Assembly (NCBI GenBank): GCA_963210315.1
Contig: OY723276.1
Location: 1,364,001-1,428,000 of the forward strand
Direction of reading: 5' to 3'
Length of the DNA: 64,000 bases
Origin: Rhynchopus euleeides
Taxonomy: Eukaryota; Euglenozoa; Diplonemea; Diplonemida; Diplonemidae
Shown: positions 56,713-64,000 of the stretch, in pieces
How the letters are laid out: each line of letters begins with the position of its first letter
Position numbering within the stretch: position 1 is the stretch's first letter
Made by a program: the position numbers and the translations under genes
Notes under the pieces: generated by a model
What the model saw: only the letters and a program-made list of their open reading frames with translations
Database searches by the model: none
Told to the model about the DNA's origin: nothing

Positions 56713-58456
56713 GCCCACCCACGACGGGAGGAAAAAAGAGTGAACGGGCAGCATGCCGTTCCTCTTTTTCCCCCCGTGAGGGTGGGCCCCCCCCTGCCAG
56801 GCAAGGTGAAAAAATGAAGAAACGGGCAGCATGCCGTTCTACATTTTCCCTTGCAAGGCAGGGAGGGCGCCCCCCATGCCAGACAGCAGCCACCCCTGGA
56901 GGGGCAACAACTGACGGGCATGGGGGAACGAGGTGGGTCTGGACCCGACACCGCCACCACACGCGCAGTGCACCTTTCGGATACGCTGTCGTGAGTGGGG
57001 TGTGGGCAGTTCCCCTATCCTGTGAGCTCCTTTCGGACGAAGAGGTGCAGCGGTTATCTGCAACCTTCGTCCTGGACTTGCCTCGGGGGGAACGCCACGG
57101 TTTACCGCGGGTCCCGACGAGGGCACTCAGGCAGGATCTTCACGCCACCCCGCACCGAGGTCCCTTCTCACGCGGCGTGTCTCCCAGGTTCATGGCGGCG
57201 TCATCAGGTCAGGCTTTGTAGTCTCTACACCATCAGTAGTAAGGGAAATCCTAAAACCATACATGAAATCCACCTTTTGGGCCGCTGGTGTACGAGGCTT
57301 GTTCCTCCAATTGAATCATGTTTGCTGTGTCAGGCAATATCAATACAGCCGCTGAAAGAAGTCGAGGTGTTGTGGATCTGCTGCTCACAGGAAGGATTCA
57401 GGGTGGATCACAAGACTGACCACCCTCTTTCCTTTGTCAAGTACCCTGTAAAACATCAGAACACCAAGTATCTTTCAACACTACATGTTCAAGAGTGGAA
57501 TCAGTGGAATCGGAAGGGGTCACCTACCACACGGACACAGTTCCCGCGACTAATAAATGCCGAGAGTTCCGGTGTCCGACCACCTGGTATTACTTGGCTC
57601 CATCCACCCAGTCATTACGAGGGGGCGTCCCTTGAAGCCAGTTCCGCAGAACTCAGACCCCCTTAAAACCAATGTCCTGTGTAGACAACTACTTAGCCTG
57701 CCTGATGACGACACCAATTCGCTGGGAGAGAGGCCGCGGTCCAGGACCCCAATGGGGATGACGTGGCATTGTTTGACCGGATCGGTTGTGTAAGTGTGTA
57801 GCCCCCTCCGCCCTCTGTCCCTCCCCCCAGGGTGGTGTGTGGAGGCGAGAAGCGCAAACAGCAGCAATGCAGGCATAGCAAAAAGTGGATCCCTGCAGGT
57901 AGACCCTCGGGGTACATCCCTATCATCGGGTCACCTGAAATTTCCCAATTTGAAAATCTGCAACAAGGCAACACGGGATGGGATGGGGCACATGACCTGC
58001 ACAGGGGTGGGGGGCAGAGGGCAGGGGGTGGGGTTGTGGTTGGGGTCATGGCATTTGATTACTTGAGCTTTATTGCTCGAATTTCGCACAAGAAACCTCC
58101 TCACTTGGCCGATTTTCTCCCACAACAAGGTCCGGCTTCCACAACTCGGATTTGGAGTTGTGTAAGCCGGAGCAAACCTCATTTGCTTGATTTTTGGGGT
58201 CACATGAGTGAGAATTCGGGGCGAAACGTCGCGATTTTCTCACGACTGCCTTCGAAAATGGACAGTTCCAGACCACCAGGACCCGATTATGGGCCCAGAC
58301 AAGTTTGGGTCAATAGTTTGGGCGAAATTTCGCCAAGGCCAAAAAACAGCCATTTTCCGGAAATTCCGGGACCCGTTTTAACGCGTTTTAGGGCCCAAAA
58401 TAGGCTCAAAACTCAAAAATTCCTTCGAAATCGGGCTCAAACGTCCAAAATAGGAC
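56713..58456. other. 1.7 kb; no intact gene, possible decayed ORFs
   Basis: A short direct repeat (AACGGGCAGCATGCCGTTC at 56743-56761 and 56821-56839) lies near the left edge. From 57000 to 57800 the DNA looks like decayed coding sequence, with frames that open and shift, but no motif is recognisable. 58070-58456 is AT-richer and similar in style to 47000-47330 (GGACAGTTCCAGACCACnAGG in both). Confidence 0.45.
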
Positions 58457-58750
58457 CAGGGGATAAGATAGGTCTGGTTTTCCGGTTTTCAAAACCAGGG
58501 TTTCCCGGTTCCCGGTTTTCTGGAAAAAAAAAAGGTCGATCTCATTTTTGGCGGTTTTTTTGTGACTTTGGGACAGTAAAACAGTCAGAAAAAACGCCAT
58601 AAAAAAATAGAAAGTGACCCCATCGTGATCCGCACAGAGCTCAAATAGTCCAAAGAAGGCAGAGAAGCGGAGAAGAAAAAATGGACCTAGCGGGTGGCCC
58701 GGTGGGTGGTGATGCCCTCGTCATGCAGGTCTCTTCTGTTTGAAGGTGCA

Positions 58751-58933
58751 CACATGGTGGACTCCAGCCACCCTAGCGAGTGTCTAAGAGGGAGTCTAAG
58801 ACTGCAGTCTGTACTGGAGACGGGAGTCTATTTTCCAGCTAATTTACGCTCAGACTCCCGCTAGTTGAGACTCATGGGAGACACACGGTGTACTCCAGCG
58901 GAGGTAGGGTAACCTCCGCTGGAGTTCACCGTG
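58751..58933. mobile_element. Non-autonomous derivative of the 1404-4891 transposon
   Basis: Starts CACATGGTGGACTCCAGCCA and ends CCGCTGGAGTTCACCGTG, close to the TIR tips of the two-gene transposon, with GACTCCCGCTAGTTGAGACT inside. The last 60 bp form a near-perfect hairpin of two TIR tips head to head (about 58876-58933). No clear TA duplication remains. Confidence 0.7.
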
Positions 58934-59347
58934 TCGTCTGCCTCTGTGCAGCGTCACTCGGTGCCATCGAATACATGGCGACAGCCCACCAACTCGAGAC
59001 AGATCTGCTTGTCTGGAGGGCTGAGACGAGAACACGAACGTCTTTCAAGCAGTCTTGAAGGTCGCCAAGCCTATTGGGGGCAACTAACAGATGAGATTTG
59101 TTTGTTGCCTGTCGTCACAGCTAGGTGCCCATCTCCTCGATAACGGAATGTGTGCAGAGATCTCGTGGACCCTTTGGCCATGACAAGGTCTGTCGTGCAC
59201 CCACTCCACCCACAACGCACACCTGTCACGAGTGGTCGCTCCCCCGCCCTCCTCCACCCTGAAGGTTAAGGACCAGTGATCTCCTGCTGGCCGGGCTGCG
59301 ATACAGCGAAGCCTTCCTACTTACAAGCGAATCCAGACTGTAGGGAA

Positions 59348-59405
59348 CAGATGTTCACTACCGTGGCCTCCGGCGGCTGGGGGGCTCCGCCCCCCAGACC
59401 CCCCT
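59348..59405. repeat. GC-rich hairpin repeat, third copy
   Basis: Nearly identical to 52319-52377 (ACAGATGTTCACTACCGTGG ... GGCTCCGCCCCCCAGACC). It lies inside the second hAT element. Confidence 0.8.
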
Positions 59406-59702
59406 GAAAATTGCACCAGACCGGTTTTTTGGCCGAGAGTCCAAACTTTCAAAGCAGCTGCTGCGCCTGCCCCACCAAGCAGCCTCAGTACGACAGGACG
59501 CGCGCAGGCACCGGGCCCTCTCAGATTCTGGGAGGGTTTGCGCGGGTCGCGCGCGCCGAAGGCGCGCGCGAAAAATTTTTAAAACCAGAAAAACCGGAAA
59601 ACGGCGCCAGAAAAAAAGTCTATCTTATACCCTGAATAGGACCCCCCCGAAAAAAAAATTTGAAAAGGGTCTCCCTATACACTCTGGGTTATGGACAATA
59701 AT

Positions 59703-59860
59703 TCACGGGTTCCCGGGCCGGGTACCCGGGCGGGTACCCGGCCGGATACCGGGATCCCGGTATCCGGTGGTATCCGGGGGGTACCCCCGGGTACCCGGCG
59801 GACCACCCGGCCGGGTACCCGGAGGCGGGAACCCGGGTACCCGGCCGGGTACCCGCCGGG
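59703..59860. repeat. GGTACCCGGG-type array, copy 2
   Basis: Dense GGGTACCCGG and CCGGATACC words; the right flank (GAAGACCGCGTCGTGTA) is the inverse of the left flank of 56590-56712. The two arrays are inverted copies of one family. Confidence 0.75.
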
Positions 59861-59912
59861 AGGTGAAGACCGCGTCGTGTACCTTCTCCCACGCCCCCCC
59901 CCCCCCCCCCCC

Positions 59913-61063
59913 TAGGGGGGGTCAAATGGGGGTGACAAACACGATTTTTCAAAAAACCGGCGCAGAGGCCCCAAAGCCCCCGTAAACCCTCCAAACCCCC
60001 CCAGATCGGTCCGGAAACCCATCGAACCCCACTTTTCCACCATTCCGGGCACCTCAGGTGCCCGAATTGGGGTACCTTAATTTTGTGCCACCGTTTGGTA
60101 CCGTACAGTGCCACTGTGTGGGAGGTTGGAAAAGAAAATGCCCCAACACACCACATCTGAGGGTTGCAATGCATGTTGCTTGCCAACCACGTCATCCGGT
60201 GGGTGTCAGGCGCTATGTAGGTGGCATTAGCCAGGTCTTCGATGTGTTCTGGCTTGTATATATACCTCCCTGCCTGCGGCACAGGCACTGCCTTTGTCCC
60301 CCACACCAGCCACAGAGAGCGTATTGTACTCGGTCCACGGTTGCTGATTCATTGTGATGCGTTGTATCCTCGAGTGAACGTCACACACTAGTGGCACCAC
60401 CACCCGCCATCCGAGAGCTGTATTGACTTTGCGCGCTTCCGTTGTATTCACCTCGCCACGCATATTGCACCGTTCAGTACCAGTGCTCTTGGGCCAGGCA
60501 AAGTAGACCGCAGCAACTACCAATTCTGGCACAATGGGTACCACGACAGCGCACTTCATGTGTTCCCGGAATGTACAGCTCGTGTTGCAACAGTCGTTGT
60601 CAACACATCCCGGTTGTGGAGCACTGCTGCACAGGAATCACACGACCATCTGGACTGTTCCGTACCTACAGGCAGCCTCCCGGTGCATGGTGGCAGGGAG
60701 GTATATATACAAGCCAGAACACATCGAAGACCTGGCTAATGCCACCTACATAGCGCCTGACACCCACCGGATGACGTGGTTGGCAAGCAACATGCATTGC
60801 AACCCTCAGATGTGGTGTGTTGGGGCATTTTCTTTTCCAACCTCCCACACAGTGGCACTGTACGGTACCAAACGGTGGCACAAAATTTAGGTACCCCAAT
60901 TCGGGCACCTGAGGTGCCCGGAATGGTGGAAAAGTGGGGTTCGATGGGTTTCCGGACCGATCTGGGGGGGTTTGGAGGGTTTACGGGGGCTTTGGGGCCT
61001 CTGCGCCGGTTTTTTGAAAAATCGTGTTTGTCCACGTAAAAGGGTGGCATTTGACCCCCCCTA
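59913..61063. mobile_element. Fold-back element with ~365-bp inverted arms inserted in poly-C
   Basis: The left arm 59913-60274 and right arm 60692-61063 are near-perfect inverted repeats (tips TAGGGGGGGTCAAATG), apart from a small length difference near the tips. The loop is 417 bp. Both ends abut poly-C (59894-59912 and 61064-61078). Each arm encodes, reading outward, the same ~65-residue frame (GRYIYKPEHIEDLANATYIA ... ALYGTKRWHKI). On the right this extends back into the loop to ATG 60534 (118 codons, stop at 60888-60890). No family is recognised; the arms may be duplicated ends of a transposon gene. Confidence 0.8.
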
Positions 61064-61078
61064 CCCCCCCCCCCCCCC

Positions 61079-64000
61079 ACGGCGCTTCCCAGCTCTGGAA
61101 GAGAAATTGTGCTTTCCCCCCGCTGCCAGCCCCCCCCTCTCACTCACCTGGTCTTGCAACATGCGTTGACGCTTCCAGACACCCCCCTCCCTCTGCAACC
61201 CTCCCCTCCCCTCGCCTTGTGCGAAGGTGATGGGTTGCGGATGGCGGAGAGTTGAGCCCTGGCAAAGCGGCACTTTTCCTCCCACACCGAGCGGCTCGCG
61301 GGGAATAAATTTTGTTGAGACCGCCCACAGCCGGTTCAGCAAAGCACAGTGCATCTGATCTGAAGGGCTGTATCTTCACGGCCCCAATAATACTCTAGTG
61401 CAAACCAGTGCGCCCTGTGTTTTTGTAAACACATGCAAGGCCTTGGGCTTCTTTGACCCAAAACCCCAGCCAACCCCCACTTTTTTGTGCCAGGATTTGT
61501 GCCCACCCCTCGTATTATGGCATCGTAGTCCCACTGACGGCCCCACCTCCCCCACCCCCCATATGTACCCGACACAGCACAGGTCAAATAACACTAGGAG
61601 TCGGACACAATCTGTGAAGGGAGGCCATCTCTAGTTTTTCCTTTTCTCCTCCCTCACTACCACCCACCCCACCCCCACCCCCACCCTCACCCCCCTTTGT
61701 ATCCGTTTGTTGCTGTGTGCCCCCCTCCCCTCTCCTTGGGGGTCTCGAACCTTCTCAGTTCAACTGGATCTTTGCTTCCACTCTCTCTCTCAACTCAACG
61801 CTGGCTTTCCCGATCCATTGTGCACAGCACCTCGGGTGTCTGACCCGAGGACAATACTTTGCACATACTCCTGTGGCGCTGAGTCACCAGGCTATTTTAT
61901 ACACATTGCGACCCGCGTTTGGGTGAAGGGACACACTACTCACCATTGCGATTCCCTCGTGCTGTAGGCCAGTGTGAGGGGGGTCATGTGTTGTGAGCAG
62001 GTTCGATTTTCTGGACAACCAAGCGAGTCCCGCTGCCTTTTGTGGCGGTTGGGGGTGCAGACAGCTTCGCTTTGCGTTGTTCGACCATTCTGTTGCAAAG
62101 GGTGTATGACAGAGAAAGAGAATGTTGCAGCGACACGCAATGAACCTTTCCGCGCTCTCGCGCCGCTGTCTGCCGAGGGGGCGAGCGCAGCAGTGCCCCC
62201 GCTCGACCCGCAACCCACCCACCCTGCACTGCCCTGGGATTGTCTTGTGCGACTGCAGCGTGCATCAGTGGTGTATCCATCGATTCACCAAAGAGCGGAT
62301 GGCTTGGTGCATGCTGCGCTGTTGTTCTTCATACGCGAGACTACCAAACTATCCACGTGTGGGTTTAAGATGCGGGTCGCGGCCCATGCCTTCTGAACTG
62401 CAAGGGCGATCAAAACTTTCCCGACCCACCCCGGATCTGTTTTGAAGGTGAAGGCATCACAGGATATAGTCGCCGTCCTCGCCGAACATACAATTGTATA
62501 AAGCGGTCCACCTGTTCTGAGTGCATTGTCTGCTTCAACGCAGATTCGATGGCCTGCTGCTCTAGTGAACATGAATCGTCACCAGCTTTCGCAGATTTCC
62601 CTTGTTTTGTGAGCAAATATCAGTGTTGGAGCCCGATGTCATATTTTTATGCACACGACTTGCCATTCAGCTCAGCCAACCGTGCTCTACACACCACCCC
62701 TTCATCAGGCAAGTGGGTTTGCAAGTGTGTGTGGATCGTCAGCGCATTCAACGAAGGACAAGAGTACAGCTGAATTAACCGGCTGTGATGCACATATTGT
62801 CACTGTCTTTTTTTTTTGAAGAGGTGTTCTTGCAACCGCCGCACGTGAGCCATGCCTGCCGTTCAACCGGGTTGTGGCACCGTGGCTTGTGACTACCCTC
62901 AACAGCGCCTCCATATGGCAAGGGTGGCATCAAGGACAAACCTCACGGAGCAAGATCACAAGGGCAGCGGCATTCAGAGGTTGTGGGAAGAATGGGGTGT
63001 GGGCAGGGGTAGTCGTCCAACGTCACAATTCAAGTAGGTCGGCAGTGTCGTGCGGGCGTCCCCTAAGAATCATAGAATGCACCCTAGTGAAGGCTCTCTC
63101 CCTCAAGTCAACTCAAAGCAAATGCTGTGCACAAACCGGGGCGGGCACCAACTTAATAATGTGTGGGTTAAACGTCTGCATGGCGCAAATGACCTCCGTT
63201 CACTTTCCCTTACCATGCACGATGAGCCCTTCCATTGCATGTGTGAGCGTTGCCGTGAGTATCAATTCGCAAGAGTGTTCTCAAGTTGTGAGGAGTCTCA
63301 CAAAGGCTGGACGAACCCTTGCCGTCTGTCGAGAGTCATCTCTCCAAATGAAAGAGTTTTTTTTGTCTTGCACTGTGAGAGTTTGTTCTTGCACTTCGAG
63401 ATAAACAAAACGCATACCGACGCGATACACAGGGCAAGTTACCTCACACACGCAATGCGAAGAGCCCAGCCGTGCTCCAGCCTTCCTCCCCTAACCTAAA
63501 AGGCCTGTCCGACCACCCCCACCCCACTCTCCTGAAACTGATTAGCAACGAAGCACAGTTTCGCATCCGTTTTTATCAACATTGCACCCATCACCACACC
63601 GGTGATTCTGAAGGTCTGCGTCTCCTGTTCTTTTTTTGTGTGTGCGGCTTTGCTGTTGCCTTTTCTTCGATTCTCAGGAACCATCGCCACACACACACAC
63701 ACACCAAACGCACAGCGGTTTGCCGAAAGTTGGCCCCTCAGTGACGGCACAGGTCGGAACACAACAGATACCCCTCGGCGTAGGTATTGTAGCTATTCCT
63801 TTAAAGTGCAGACCTTCATTCATGTCTCCAAATTACCTCGAAAAACTGGCCTGAGCGCAAACACACACACACGCACGTGATTTTTTTCCAGCAGTGCAGA
63901 AAGCACCGAGCATGTTACTCCCTTGATGCGTTTTCCACTGCTGCGCACACATTCAGATACGGGATTGAATGATTCACTTTATTCCAACAGATAAGTATGG
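61079..64000. other. 2.9 kb to the window end; no confident gene
   Basis: A ~100-bp stretch at about 62646-62745 (GCTCTACACACCACC, TTCATCAGGCAAGTGGGTTT) recurs at about 46620-46735 inside the nested element. Frames at 62122-62445, 62852-63037 and 63050-63499 start with or contain ATG but show no motif, and their third positions are not GC-rich. Decayed element sequence is likely. Confidence 0.45.

Larger units (their letters stand above)
58457..59634. mobile_element. hAT element, second copy, perfect 8-bp duplication
   Basis: TIRs are CAGGGGATAAGATAG and CTATCTTATACCCTG, flanked by AATAGGAC on both sides (58449-58456 and 59635-59642). Terminal ~200 bp on each side match 40772-41718 in reverse orientation, including GAGACCTGCATGA-type text and the GCGCGCGCC dyad. 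The centre carries a MITE (58751-58933) and a hairpin repeat (59348-59405) instead of transposase sequence. Confidence 0.9.

Noticed and set aside
56520..57221. 233-codon frame with Pro-Gly-Tyr repeats
   Set aside because: It arises from the GGTACC palindrome array.

Overview
This is a GC-rich nuclear window from a protist-like eukaryote; I cannot place the clade. The evidence is spliceosomal introns, GC-rich codon third positions, long C/T-rich stretches, and many eukaryotic transposon families. Ten of the eleven introns I can place with frame-consistent junctions begin GTATG. There are no bacterial operons, rRNAs or CRISPR arrays, and I found no convincing tRNA.

Layout. 1-531 is the 3' end of a retroelement (RNase H domain). 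772-5045 is a tandem repeat array invaded by an apparently intact 3,488-bp DNA transposon (1404-4891) with two genes, long terminal inverted repeats and a TA target duplication. 6032-9152 encodes a PDZ/coiled-coil protein. 10064-13542 is a 5'-truncated LINE lying in (CT)n microsatellite. 14584-15339 is a PTPMT1-like phosphatase. 16653-16907 is a small Cys-pair ORF preceded by nested inverted repeats. 17596-19196 is a five-exon eEF1B-type exchange factor. 21267-23057 is a three-exon R3H protein. 26159-27019 is a tryparedoxin/nucleoredoxin-like protein. 28127-29032 is an IQ-motif protein. 29499-30222 and 32355-33078 are a near-identical pair encoding Cys-rich, probably GPI-anchored surface proteins; the second copy has lost its start codon. 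35260-36957 is a membrane protein of unknown function, with a small ORF after it. 38537-42352 is a PPPDE peptidase with a PUL-like region, whose first intron holds a decayed hAT transposon. 45547-47940 is a nested inverted-repeat element. 50078-51097 is a single-pass membrane protein. From 51 kb to the end I recognise no intact gene: this part holds a second hAT copy with a perfect 8-bp target duplication, a MITE derived from the 1404-4891 transposon, GGTACC-rich arrays, a fold-back element and dispersed short repeats.

The host genes look like unrelated housekeeping or surface functions (translation, redox, lipid phosphatase, deSUMOylase/deubiquitinase-type peptidase, RNA binding), spaced by kilobases of low-complexity DNA. 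The most unusual item is the two-gene transposon at 1404-4891. It combines a DDE-like transposase candidate carrying zinc-binding motifs with a second protein that has a basic, histone-like N-terminus. Its empty target site can be read from a neighbouring repeat copy.
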